Counted from the first letter of the stretch, positions 1 to 8,317 are shown. The stretch: 10,568 bases of DNA from Fennellomyces sp. T-0311 (GCA_025266875.1 JALLLT010000181.1:1-10568); one strand, 5' to 3'. Numbers and translations: made by a program. Notes: generated by a model from the letters alone, not told the origin.

Positions 1-256
1 GGCACTTCATAGCAGTACAGTAAGGCATACTTACTCTTCATTGTAGCTTTATACTTTTTAAGGCTTTTTCAATCTTAACATCAGAAAGAAAAATCATAAG
101 TATTAGTAAGTATAATAGAAAGACTAGCATTAACTTATATCATTAAAAGGCTGTGTCCCACTAACTGGTTTGCTATGAGTGTTCTCGATGTCCAAGATTA
201 TTCCATAAAACAAGGAAATAGCTGTCTGAATGTTGTGTTAATGACTGGAGAGGCTT
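1..256. other. Flank without recognisable gene
   Basis: AT-rich sequence upstream of the MULE. No long open frame, RNA gene or recognisable motif was seen. The last eight bases (249-256, AGAGGCTT) recur in inverted orientation just past the other end of the MULE (4562-4569), so before the insertion they bracketed the target site. Confidence 0.6.
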
Positions 257-266
257 CTGGAAATGG
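257..266. repeat. Target-site duplication, left copy
   Basis: CTGGAAATGG directly precedes the left TIR and is repeated exactly after the right TIR. Ten bases is within the 8-11 bp range known for Mutator-superfamily insertions. The boundary can be read two ways: the outermost G and C could instead extend the TIR by one base pair, leaving an 8-bp duplication TGGAAATG. Confidence 0.88.
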
Positions 267-1128
267 CAAAATACTTATATCGCCACCAATTTAAGCTGGC
301 TCCCCCCACCAAAAAAATTTAATTTCAATGCCAGCTGTGGCAGAGGCATGGTGGCTCAATTTCAGCAATAAAGTGAAGTTGTCCTTTACAGATTTATAAC
401 TTTTTTTTTTTCATTCCGGGATGAGCAGCTGTAAGCACCTTATGGTATAAACCTAATTGTGTTCAACAATGACAATGGCATAACTGTGTTGTAATGACTT
501 GGAGAGAGCCAGATGAGAACAGACACAGCAGATTTCTGACGATTTTCAAAGATGGAGCTAATTAAACTCTTTGTAGATGGAAGATTGATTTCGCCGTGCA
601 ACACATTTGGGCCGAGATCTAGCAAATGGACAACGCTCTTTTCGACTGGCATTATGAGGTGACGAGTACGCGAGATTCCACCGAGAAAAACGCATATCCA
701 CTTATATTTTGCTATGCACCAGCAATACAACGGTATCAAAAACGCGTAGATAAGAAGCTCCAACAGCTTTGCTCACCTCTTCTATCACATTGACGATCAC
801 TGGAAGCTATATATTGTTTTCATCCCACCACCTGGTTAGATGGAAAGTACACAAACATGAGGAACGCAACTTTTTGATGCCTGAGAAAAAGTAAGTATAG
901 TTATCCATTGCTTGTATCTGCCGTTACACACAAAAATCAACCATCAGTGCGTGAGATTACTATGGATACAGCTATTATTACGTTATGGAATGCTACTGTT
1001 AGCCATACGGTATACGGATGAAGGCTGGATGCTGTTGGATTATATAAGTTCAGATAGAGTGAATGGGCTTGGACAGGATTATACATTGCTCATTCAGCAC
1101 ATTTAATGTTGGTGGATCGCGCAGTGTG
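267..1128 (+). repeat. Left terminal inverted repeat of the MULE
   Basis: This 862-bp repeat pairs base for base with 3676-4537 read in reverse complement. I compared the outer end, the run of 11 T, the middle and the inner boundary and found no mismatch. Identity ends at GCGCAGTGTG (inner end 1128), after which the two sides diverge. The outer part contains a C6 run and a near-palindrome around GCCAGCTGTGGC. It probably holds the transposase-binding sites and may contain promoter elements, as MULE TIRs do; no specific site can be assigned from sequence. Confidence 0.96.
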
Positions 1129-1276
1129 TACTTTATAAAATAAAATTTATTTAAGTGGCATTGAATATCATATGTACCAGTAATGCATAAGTGCAGTGAA
1201 AGACCATACATATATGACGATGTTTGGAAGCATAAATTTAAGTTTAACAGTTTAATAAAATAAGTGTAACGCGCGG

Positions 1277-1283
1277 TATAAAA
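1277..1283 (+). promoter_or_regulatory. TATA box of the MULE transposase gene
   Basis: TATAAAA, preceded by GCGCGG and followed by GG, lies 56 bases upstream of the transposase ATG. It is just inside the left TIR, in unique internal sequence. A pyrimidine-rich stretch (CTTTCTTTCTTCC) follows at a distance where transcription would start. This is a motif match only. Confidence 0.6.
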
Positions 1284-1338
1284 GGCTTTCTTTCTTCCAC
1301 TCTCAACGCTTAACTTTTCAAACGCCATTGCAATCACA

Positions 1339-3603
1339 ATGTCTGACAATTTCAACATGCAATCAACTTCAGGATCGGACAACCCCATGCTTATTCGTGG
1401 AAACGTCGCTCCAGACCGCGTTGTAACCTGCACTATTCATAACTATGAATCAATTATTCGTGCTGCACCACAAGAAAGTGGTGAACGCTGGGTATATCAG
1501 AAGACGTATAGGCCTACACCAAGAGTAGCAGATGGTACAAATATAAGCTGTGTAATATGTAAGCACTATAATAACTGTATTGTCTCTACCTACAGAAAGC
1601 AATCCTCCAAAGCGCCAACGAACTGCAACTGTTGTATTCACAAAAACGTATGGATGTCACCATCACACCATCGAAGATAATCGCACAGAAGCACGGCGTG
1701 AGGATAGAACTGACGATCCAGACTTTATTGCTCGGCCTGTGCAAAAAAAGTCAAAGCAAGTTGGATGCCCAGCAATTTTGAAAGCCACCTGCCGTGTTGA
1801 TGATCCAAACGTCGTAACCATTACATATAAGCATGAGCATGTGAACCACGTGCCTGGCAGCATTGCTGATGTGCAGTACTTGCCTTACTCAGATGAAGTC
1901 AGGGACCGGATTGCTGAAGAGCTGGAGAAAGGCTATGGTGTTCGTGATGTCAGAACGTATCTGCAACGTGAATATGTTTACAAGGAAGAGACGTCGCACG
2001 ATTCATATATCACTACTGCTCTTGTTTACAACATTTTCTACAAGCATCGTCAGCAGAAAAGTGAACGGGACTATGACGACTTTGCTTCTGTAAAGAAATG
2101 GCTCATGGAACTTCAACAGCAGCAACATTATCATATCTGGATTGAAAGTAACACGGAAAGCACAAATTCATCACAGGAGCTTCTCTCTGTGGATGGATTT
2201 GCATTTGGATTTATTGCTCCATGGCAGAAACAGCTCCTATCTGTCGCCCATTTTATTTCCTTGGATGCTACTCACGACGTTTGTGATTATGACGGTGGGG
2301 TCCTTTATACCATGGTAATCCGCCATCCTGTTGTTGGTCGCGGTGTTCCCATTGCATATATGTTTACAGACGATCAATCATCTACACCACTTATCCATTG
2401 GTTTCAGTTCTTATCTGCTCTTGGTGTAAACCCTCAACGCATCACTATTGACCGCGATCTCGCTGAAGATAATGCAATTAGTGAAGTATGGCCACGCTGT
2501 ACTATTCAATATTGCATCTGGCACGTATCGCGCGCCTGGGAGAACAATATTACATCGAAGGTAGTTGGAATGGTTGGCAGAACACCGGCACAAGCAAGAA
2601 CGGTCATTCGACATCATCTTTATGAGTTGATGTATGAAAAAGACGTCACCAAATTCCACGAGCTACTTGATGCCTTTATTGCCAATTTTGAAACAAGCCA
2701 AAGGATGTTCATCAGCTATTTTCAACGATACTGGGTGGATAGTCGTAATGGAGAAGGATGTGATCGTTGGGCAGCATGCTATCAACCTGAAATCTACACC
2801 AATATGGAAACCAACAATTACGTTGAAACGTGGCATAACCAACTCAAGACTGTTTACCTTAAAAGAAAACGCATGCACCGCCTCGATTTTATGATTGATG
2901 TACTTGTCAATGACGTAGCATTCGACATCCAGCAAGAAGTACGTCGTCTGTCTGTCAACATCGGTAGGATGAGCAAGCTGGAGCATGGTTTCCGTGTCGA
3001 AGAACAAAAACTGGATCACCTGTCTCTTCACACCAAGCGATCCATGGTTCAGATGGTAACTGAATCCATATTTATGGTGAACTCCCTTAGTGTCGATGAT
3101 TTGACTTATGAGGTAACATATAGTTGTTCTTTTGATCTTAGTCTGTACACTTAAACATTCTTACAATGTAGGTTCATACTGAAAATGGGTTGGTTACGAC
3201 CTGCACATGTGAAAAGTTCACAAGCACATTGCTTCCTTGTAAGCATATGTTTCTTGTTGAACAAGTTATAGAAACCGTTACTGTGCGTCAATCCATGGAT
3301 AACTGGGAAGCGATGATGATGTCCTATCCACCAAGTAACAACCAGCCGCAGCTACATGCAATGCATGCTTCATCATCCCAAGACCAGCTTGAAAAAGCCT
3401 TGAAGCTGCTCACAGCCAAAGCTAATGCTGTGAAGCGTCGTGTTGGCAAGTCGGCTGTAAATACATCGAATCCAGATTGCGTGCAAGGCATCATTGACGA
3501 GATTGAAAGAGTTGTTACCAAACTGGATGACATAAACACTTCACTTAATGACATACTCTCCATCCCCTCTAATTCAAACTTTAGACGTCAAAATGATAAT
3601 TGA
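1339..3603 (+). CDS. MULE transposase (three exons: 1339-1534, 1596-3112, 3172-3603)
   Basis: DDE transposase that should cut at the element's TIRs and insert it elsewhere, acting in the nucleus. The spliced frame is 2145 nt, 714 residues. Residues about 50-150 form a GCM1/WRKY-type zinc finger of the FAR1/FLYWCH kind (C86, C123, H145-x-H147, with H150 nearby). The MULE core holds D289 (SLDATHD), D351 (TIDRDL), the diagnostic C372-x2-H375 and E476 (NNYVETWHNQLK). A SWIM finger follows exon junction 2: C582-x-C584-x9-C594-x-H596. The start is the first ATG after the TATA box. Intron 1 joins residue 65 to the next exon in phase; intron 2 joins LTYE to VHTENG and restores the SWIM domain. No frameshift or stop remains, so the protein looks functional. 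Splice sites are inferred from frame and consensus. Confidence 0.88.
1535..1595 (+). other. Intron 1 of the MULE transposase gene
   Basis: This 61-bp intron runs from GTACAA to CTACCTACAG. It is the only GT donor here that joins the ATG-containing frame to the downstream frame without a stop; the split codon becomes GAA. Two better-looking donors, GTAATA at 1552 and GTAAGC at 1559, lie inside it, and each would create TAA at the junction with this acceptor. Confidence 0.7.
3113..3171 (+). other. Intron 2 of the MULE transposase gene
   Basis: This 59-bp intron runs from GTAACA to ACAATGTAG. It is in phase 0. Removing it deletes the stop at 3152-3154 and joins the C-terminal part of the core region to the SWIM zinc finger in frame. 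Confidence 0.88.
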
Positions 3604-3675
3604 ACTTTCTCATCATTTATTTTTACATTATTATCCTATAAATATCCAATATCATTTATATTTTTTACATTAGAG
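3604..3675 (+). other. 3' untranslated stretch of the MULE gene
   Basis: Very AT-rich 72 bases between the transposase stop codon and the inner edge of the right TIR. Sequences such as ATAAAT near 3638 could serve in polyadenylation, but no clear signal can be fixed. Confidence 0.4.
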
Positions 3676-4537
3676 CACACTGCGCGATCCACCAACATTA
3701 AATGTGCTGAATGAGCAATGTATAATCCTGTCCAAGCCCATTCACTCTATCTGAACTTATATAATCCAACAGCATCCAGCCTTCATCCGTATACCGTATG
3801 GCTAACAGTAGCATTCCATAACGTAATAATAGCTGTATCCATAGTAATCTCACGCACTGATGGTTGATTTTTGTGTGTAACGGCAGATACAAGCAATGGA
3901 TAACTATACTTACTTTTTCTCAGGCATCAAAAAGTTGCGTTCCTCATGTTTGTGTACTTTCCATCTAACCAGGTGGTGGGATGAAAACAATATATAGCTT
4001 CCAGTGATCGTCAATGTGATAGAAGAGGTGAGCAAAGCTGTTGGAGCTTCTTATCTACGCGTTTTTGATACCGTTGTATTGCTGGTGCATAGCAAAATAT
4101 AAGTGGATATGCGTTTTTCTCGGTGGAATCTCGCGTACTCGTCACCTCATAATGCCAGTCGAAAAGAGCGTTGTCCATTTGCTAGATCTCGGCCCAAATG
4201 TGTTGCACGGCGAAATCAATCTTCCATCTACAAAGAGTTTAATTAGCTCCATCTTTGAAAATCGTCAGAAATCTGCTGTGTCTGTTCTCATCTGGCTCTC
4301 TCCAAGTCATTACAACACAGTTATGCCATTGTCATTGTTGAACACAATTAGGTTTATACCATAAGGTGCTTACAGCTGCTCATCCCGGAATGAAAAAAAA
4401 AAAGTTATAAATCTGTAAAGGACAACTTCACTTTATTGCTGAAATTGAGCCACCATGCCTCTGCCACAGCTGGCATTGAAATTAAATTTTTTTGGTGGGG
4501 GGAGCCAGCTTAAATTGGTGGCGATATAAGTATTTTG
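3676..4537 (-). repeat. Right terminal inverted repeat of the MULE
   Basis: Exact reverse complement of 267-1128 over 862 bp. Open frames of 64 and 107 codons recur in both TIRs at mirrored positions (3698-3892 on - and 4041-4364 on +), but both begin with TTG rather than ATG and match no family I recognise. They are therefore not called as genes. Confidence 0.96.
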
Positions 4538-4547
4538 CTGGAAATGG
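4538..4547. repeat. Target-site duplication, right copy
   Basis: CTGGAAATGG follows the right TIR directly and is identical to 257-266. The same ten bases occur a third time in the window at 8336-8345, which is not next to any TIR. Confidence 0.88.
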
Positions 4548-4830
4548 TGTATCTTCTAGCAAAGCCTCTTAAATAAAGAAAGTAGTAATAGACACCCTTC
4601 TATAGCATATTGCTATCCTAATCTATACCTTTGATTGAATTAGTGAATATATAAACCCAAATCTTGTAAAGATACATCTTTTTACTCTTTTCTCAACTAG
4701 AGCTACATGGTTTATGGATATAACTAAAAGGTGAACTCTGTTCAGCTATAGATATTAAACAAGATTTATCATTCAAAGTATTTCCAATAGTAATAGTTTT
4801 AGATTTTGCTATTTTGATTGGAGTAAGTTT

Positions 4831-4880
4831 AGAAATGAGAAAAGTTTATTGAACTATATGTTTTCGATTTTGAAAAATCT
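4831..4880 (+). repeat. Dispersed 50-bp direct repeat, copy A
   Basis: It aligns without gaps to 5747-5796 at 46 of 50 bases; the shared core includes ACTATATGTTTT and ATTTTGAAAAATCT. Similarity stops on both sides. It may be a fragment of an older repeat family present twice by chance of insertion. Confidence 0.7.
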
Positions 4881-5228
4881 TGTCATAACTGATTAGATCA
4901 TAGTAACAGTGTGCATCATTGTCACCCCCTTCCCCTCACTTCATTAATATTACCCTGCATTATTGCTCATCTTACCAATATTGTATTTCATTATCATTAA
5001 TTCCATTGTTGTATTTATTAATTCTTGAGAGCATTGGGTATATATATCAGATAAGAATAAGAGCAATAAAGGCATTAGTTTATCTTATCACATTATTCTA
5101 TCTACCTTATCTTTGTCTTGACCAACCTCTAGGATTTATCTTTATCCTAGTTCTTGTCCTTGTCTGATCTTGCCATTGGTGATCATCTATGTGGTTGATG
5201 TATAGTGGAAAGCATCTAACACCTACCT

Positions 5229-5270
5229 TCTAGTCTAGTCTTGTTCTTGTCTTGTTCGTGTCTTGTTTTA
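5229..5270 (+). repeat. Pyrimidine-rich TTGT/CTTGT imperfect repeat
   Basis: Repeated units of the form TCTTGT/TTCTTGT/TTCGTGT, with looser copies upstream around 5146-5172 and 5108-5120. This looks like a degenerate microsatellite-like tract. Confidence 0.5.
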
Positions 5271-5746
5271 TTCTACTGCTTAATCTATTCTCATAGGTTC
5301 TTGCATTTTTGTTGATTAGTTAGTAGTTGTTGTGATATTCAACAATTAAAAGAGACAGGTAAGTGACGAGACTCAAGTAATGACTGATTTATTTCGTATG
5401 TTGAATCATCACTTTAAATAATAAAAGCTTATTCTCGAGGGGTTGGATCATTAACATGGTTGTAAGGCACATGAACTGCTGTGGTAACCAGGGTTATGTG
5501 GGTTTCACTAAGATAGGCAAGGTTATTATGATGAACGCATGTCAAAACAGGGATGTGGCTGTAGATCGGAAAATTAAAGTAACCCGTTGTCAATAAGCAA
5601 ACAAGGGTAAAAGATGCATAAGCTATAATCATGTTGTGGATACAACAGTTGTATTATCCTTTAGTAAAGTGGTATTCTTATCTCTGTCTTGTTTCTAGCT
5701 ATCTTCTATTGGGTCATGCTCCTACTCTCCACTTGCATTTCTAACA

Positions 5747-5796
5747 AGAAATAAGAAAAGTTTATTTTACTATATGTTTTCTATTTTGAAAAATCT
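5747..5796 (+). repeat. Dispersed 50-bp direct repeat, copy B
   Basis: Second copy of the repeat at 4831-4880, with four substitutions and no indel. It lies in AT-rich spacer and carries no coding frame. Confidence 0.7.
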
Positions 5797-6012
5797 GTTT
5801 ATGCAGTTTGCCAAAATAGCAAGGCCAGCATAATAAATTTCTATTTTGTAAAATGGCAAATGAGAAGCAGTAAACCATTAAAATCTTAAAAATTGCCGGA
5901 TCAGGTATACAATCTGACCAGTGGCTTAGTTTGTGGCTTATGGAAAAGCCACATATAATAGCCATCTGACCCTTGCAGTGATATAAGTGCCGTCGGCTTT
6001 AAGAAAATGTAT

Positions 6013-6084
6013 ACTATAATAGTGTAGTGGTTGGAGTATTAGTTATTAACACTGATGGTCGCTGGTTCAAAGCTGGTTTTGCGC
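6013..6084 (+). repeat. tRNA-like sequence, probably a tRNA-derived (SINE-like) or pseudo-tRNA remnant
   Basis: TAGTGTAGTGG (6020-6030) resembles a pol III A box and GGTTCAAAGC (6064-6073) a B box. The spacing from G10 to G53 is 43 bases, as in a standard tRNA. A T stem can form at 6061-6065/6073-6077 using three G-U pairs, but the acceptor arms do not pair and the D stem is poor, so it is not a working tRNA gene. A run of six T follows at 6121-6126. Confidence 0.45.
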
Positions 6085-6110
6085 AATTTTGCTATACTTG
6101 GTACTTTTTG

Positions 6111-6131
6111 AGAATAAATGTTTTTTATTCT
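6111..6131 (+). other. Small hairpin with T-rich loop
   Basis: AGAATAAA (6111-6118) is the reverse complement of TTTATTCT (6124-6131), with a five-base loop. With the T run it could mark the 3' end of the tRNA-like unit. Being this AT-rich, it could also be chance. Confidence 0.35.
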
Positions 6132-6142
6132 TAAAAAAAGCT

Positions 6143-6167
6143 TGACGTCATATCAAATGCACGTCAC
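6143..6167. promoter_or_regulatory. CRE-like bZIP sites upstream of the Merlin-type gene
   Basis: The full palindrome TGACGTCA (6143-6150) is followed by ACGTCAC (6161-6167), a near-CRE in the other orientation. They lie 63-87 bases before the ATG of the Merlin-type transposase, in otherwise AT-rich sequence. TGACGTCA is the consensus for CREB/ATF-type bZIP factors; binding is not shown. Confidence 0.4.
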
Positions 6168-6767
6168 GCGGCGTTTAATTAAAATTTTTTTCACTTTTGT
6201 TTTTCTTTCTTCTTCATTCCACTTTTGTTATGGATCATCAAGGTAGTATTTCTTCAAATGTTATCCAGTGGTTTCAAGTTTGCTTGCCACTTTTCAAGTA
6301 TCCTCAAGTAGCCACCCAAGAGGCTATTCAAGCAATCTTTCTGGCCTGCATTAATCTTTCCAATCAAGTGGATATTCCTGAAGATGATGCAATGATTTTT
6401 TATTGTGAATGGTCTGCTATTTTGTTTCTTTTGGTTGCCAAGATCCTATCCTGTGATGGTCCAGTTTGTAGCAATAGAAATTGCTCAAATCCAAGAACTA
6501 TGAAGCTTGCTTTATCTGAAGTTCGCAAGGCCTGGAGATGTACTATTTGTGGTACCTTTCTTACTATTTTTGACAAGACTGTGTTCAAGTATGGAAACCT
6601 ACCTATCCACAAGATGTTAAGAGGATTTTATTTCCTCTTAAATGATGTTCCAATGAGTAGCATTGAAAAAATGCTAAAGATTTCACACAAGACTATGACC
6701 CTTTTGGCTGTGAAGTTCAAGTTATTGATTGAAGCTGATTTGGAATATACTATGTATAATTCAAATG

Positions 6768-6816
6768 GTAAGTATGCTATATTTTTTATTCACTACTTTC
6801 TAATAGCTGATTTTAG
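6768..6816 (+). other. Intron 1 of the Merlin-type gene
   Basis: 49 bp from GTAAGT to TGATTTTAG, with CTAAT as a likely branch region. Phase 1; removal joins G180 to the DDE domain. Confidence 0.88.
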
Positions 6817-6912
6817 GTGATATTATCAAAATTGGTGGTCCTGGAATTATTGTGGAGATCGATGAGTCAAAGTTTGGAAGAAGAAAGTACAATGTAGGCC
6901 ATAGAGTTGAAG

Positions 6913-6959
6913 GTAATCTTTATCAGTGAATTATAGTCTTAAATTAATCATCCTTTAAG
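6913..6959 (+). other. Intron 2 of the Merlin-type gene
   Basis: 47 bp from GTAATC to CCTTTAAG. Phase 1; removal joins HRVEG to QWVLGG, which is continuous in this transposase family. Confidence 0.87.
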
Positions 6960-7229
6960 GTCAATGGGTTTTAGGTGGTGTTGAACGTACTTCTGAACGT
7001 CGTCTCTTTCTGGTTCCTGTTAAATGAAGAAATGCAAGAACTTTGCTTAAGCTTATTAAGAAACATGTTGCACCTGGCTCAATTATTCATACGGATTGCT
7101 GGAGAGCATATGAACGGATTCCGCAGCTTATTAACAGAGAGGGTGAAAGCTATGAGTATCAGCACTTTACAGTTAACCATTCTGTTGAATTTGTTGCTGA
7201 AGATGGAACTCATACCAATACAATTGAAG

Positions 7230-7276
7230 GTAATGTATTCTTTGATATTAATAAAGCAAGTATTAACATAATTTAG
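7230..7276 (+). other. Intron 3 of the Merlin-type gene
   Basis: 47 bp from GTAATG to ATAATTTAG, with TTAAC as a likely branch region. Phase 1; removal joins TIEG, which carries the catalytic E, to TWNGIK. Confidence 0.88.
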
Positions 7277-7805
7277 GCACTTGGAATGGAATTAAAATTC
7301 GTATGTTTCTAAAATCCTTTACCAAGGCTCAAATTAAAGCAAGTTTGAATTTCTTTTTGTGGCGACGCAAGCACCAAGGCCAGTACTGGAACCGCCTTCT
7401 TCATTGCCTTCGTACTATCTATATTTTAGATAGTACTACTGAAAATGAAGTAGCAAGTCAACTAGAAGAAGTAGACTCTGATTTAGACCCTGAAGACCCA
7501 GATACAGATGATGAATTGGTGTCTGATATTTCATCAGATGGTATTCCATCCCCAAGACCCCGCCAGCACCGTCGTACTATTGTTATTTCAAGTGAAGAGG
7601 AGGATAATAGCTCTGGATCAAATTATAGTGATATAATATTGAGAACTAGTTAGAAAATATAAAAATATAGATGCTAAACATATATAGCAGTTAACGCATA
7701 TAGTAGAGAAAAACATTAGCTATCTAATGATATACTTTTCATTATATTGTGATGTTTTTATAAGAAGTTATGAGCAGTTTTCTTTATTTGATAAGCTATT
7801 TTCTC

Positions 7806-7873
7806 GTTGCATGACTTGAACAGGTGACCTGCATATTAGGAACCACATGTGTTACCAACTGTGCTATTTCAAC
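7806..7873 (-). repeat. tRNA-like sequence on the - strand
   Basis: The reverse strand reads TAGCACAGTTGG (7866-7855), a very good A box, and CTGTTCAAGTC (7823-7813), a B-box match. G10 to G53 spacing is 43 bases, as in a tRNA. The terminal GTTG and CAAC can pair. The T stem pairs at only three of five positions, and the D and anticodon stems are imperfect, so I read it as a decayed tRNA or the head of a tRNA-derived SINE. The 6013-6084 sequence has the same layout in the opposite direction. Confidence 0.5.
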
Positions 7874-8281
7874 TTTACTTATCTAGATTTCTTATGGATT
7901 TGCGCGCGCCAATATACTCTGTCAACCTCTGTGACTGCTTTTCCTCGAACTGGTCGGATTGTATACATTAGCCAAGTGCATTTCAACTTTAAGCATGACT
8001 TTTAAAATTGTGAAACAAAGTACATCATTAGCTTAAGGATGGCCCGAATTTAACACTTCGACACACCAACAGTAAATTCCAGATAAACTACGGATGAAGC
8101 ATCACATGACTCCCGCTAACCAGTTTGTTTTCTGAGACATAAAACGATACTGGTGAAATCAATGTTGCCATATATCCCCTATGTAACTAATTTGTATACA
8201 GAACTATATATTTCTTAATAAAATGTAATCGCTCAAGCTACAAGATATTGTAGAAGTTTCAATGAATGGGAAATAACAACA

Positions 8282-8317
8282 GGGGGTGCAGGGGTCTCCA
8301 TGCCGGGGGTTTGGGGG
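8282..8317 (+). other. Potential G-quadruplex tract
   Basis: Four G runs on the + strand (8282-8286, 8291-8294, 8305-8309, 8313-8317), with spacers of 4, 10 and 3 bases. It stands out against the AT-rich surroundings. The last run also takes part in a competing hairpin. Confidence 0.5.

Larger units (their letters stand above)
267..4537 (+). mobile_element. Complete Mutator-like element (MULE) with 862-bp TIRs
   Basis: This 4271-bp DNA transposon is bounded by exact 862-bp inverted repeats and a 10-bp direct duplication, with a transposase gene on the + strand in between. The encoded protein carries the MULE transposase DDE core and a SWIM zinc finger, which place it in the Mutator superfamily; the long TIRs and the 8-11 bp duplication class agree. 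Coordinates of the two TIRs sum to a constant (4804) at every point compared, so there are no indels between them. Identical TIRs plus an open gene indicate recent transposition and possible autonomy; recent gene conversion between the TIRs is the alternative. No second gene was recognised inside, but the TIRs hold several short open frames. The outer sequence begins CAAAATACTTATATCGCC. Confidence 0.94.
4548..6012. other. AT-rich spacer without recognisable gene
   Basis: About 1.46 kb with no open frame supported by family motifs or splice structure. It contains a diverged 50-bp direct repeat (4831-4880 and 5747-5796) and a pyrimidine-rich TTGT-type repeat near 5229-5270. The short open frames on both strands are low-complexity or have no start codon and recognisable domain. 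Confidence 0.6.
6230..7653 (+). pseudogene. Merlin-type (IS1595/ISXO2-like) transposase, four exons, one in-frame stop
   Basis: Exons 6230-6767, 6817-6912, 6960-7229 and 7277-7653 give a 426-codon frame. A zinc ribbon (C80-x4-C85, C104-x2-C107) precedes the IS1595-type DDE domain: D195 (EIDESKFG), D257 (HTDCW), the TVNHS motif at 282-286, and E301 (HTNTIEG). This family is the transposase of eukaryotic Merlin elements. All three introns are phase 1 and splice cleanly through conserved motifs, but codon 234 is TGA (7025-7027), between the first two catalytic acids. A product made from this copy would lose D257 and E301. A single C-to-T change in CGA would explain the stop; a sequencing error is possible. 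After residue 368 an acidic tail holds TIVISSEEED, a SUMO-interacting-type motif. No TIR or target duplication was found. Confidence 0.85.

Noticed and set aside
440..763. 107-codon frame on the - strand in the left TIR, and its mirror 4041-4364
   Set aside because: It begins with TTG, has no recognisable domain, and overlaps other equally plausible short frames. Kept only as a finding about TIR content.
1559..1595. GTAAGC at 1559 as donor of MULE intron 1
   Set aside because: It fits the donor consensus better than 1535, but it joins T to AA and creates a stop codon at the junction with the acceptor at 1595.
4919..5167. 82-codon frame in the spacer
   Set aside because: It begins without ATG and its Leu/Ile/Tyr-rich content follows from the pyrimidine-rich, AT-rich DNA.
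5429..5632. 67-codon ATG frame on the - strand with AYASFTL and HNNLAYL, resembling RNase H motifs of Ty3/gypsy elements
   Set aside because: The two motifs are closer together than in real RNase H domains, the aspartate before HNNL is missing, and nothing else of a retroelement is nearby. Too weak to call.
6975..7271. 98-codon frame overlapping exon 3 of the Merlin-type gene
   Set aside because: It is a shadow in another frame; the motif-bearing frame (HTDCW, TVNHS, HTNTIEG) is the one annotated.
7806..7873. Functional tRNA gene on the - strand
   Set aside because: The A and B boxes and their spacing are good, but the T, D and anticodon stems pair poorly and the anticodon loop would have eight bases.
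121..8130. Similarity between CCCACTAACTGGTTTG (158-173) and CCCGCTAACCAGTTTG (8112-8127)
   Set aside because: Only about 16 bases with several mismatches and no continuation on either side, so it may be chance.
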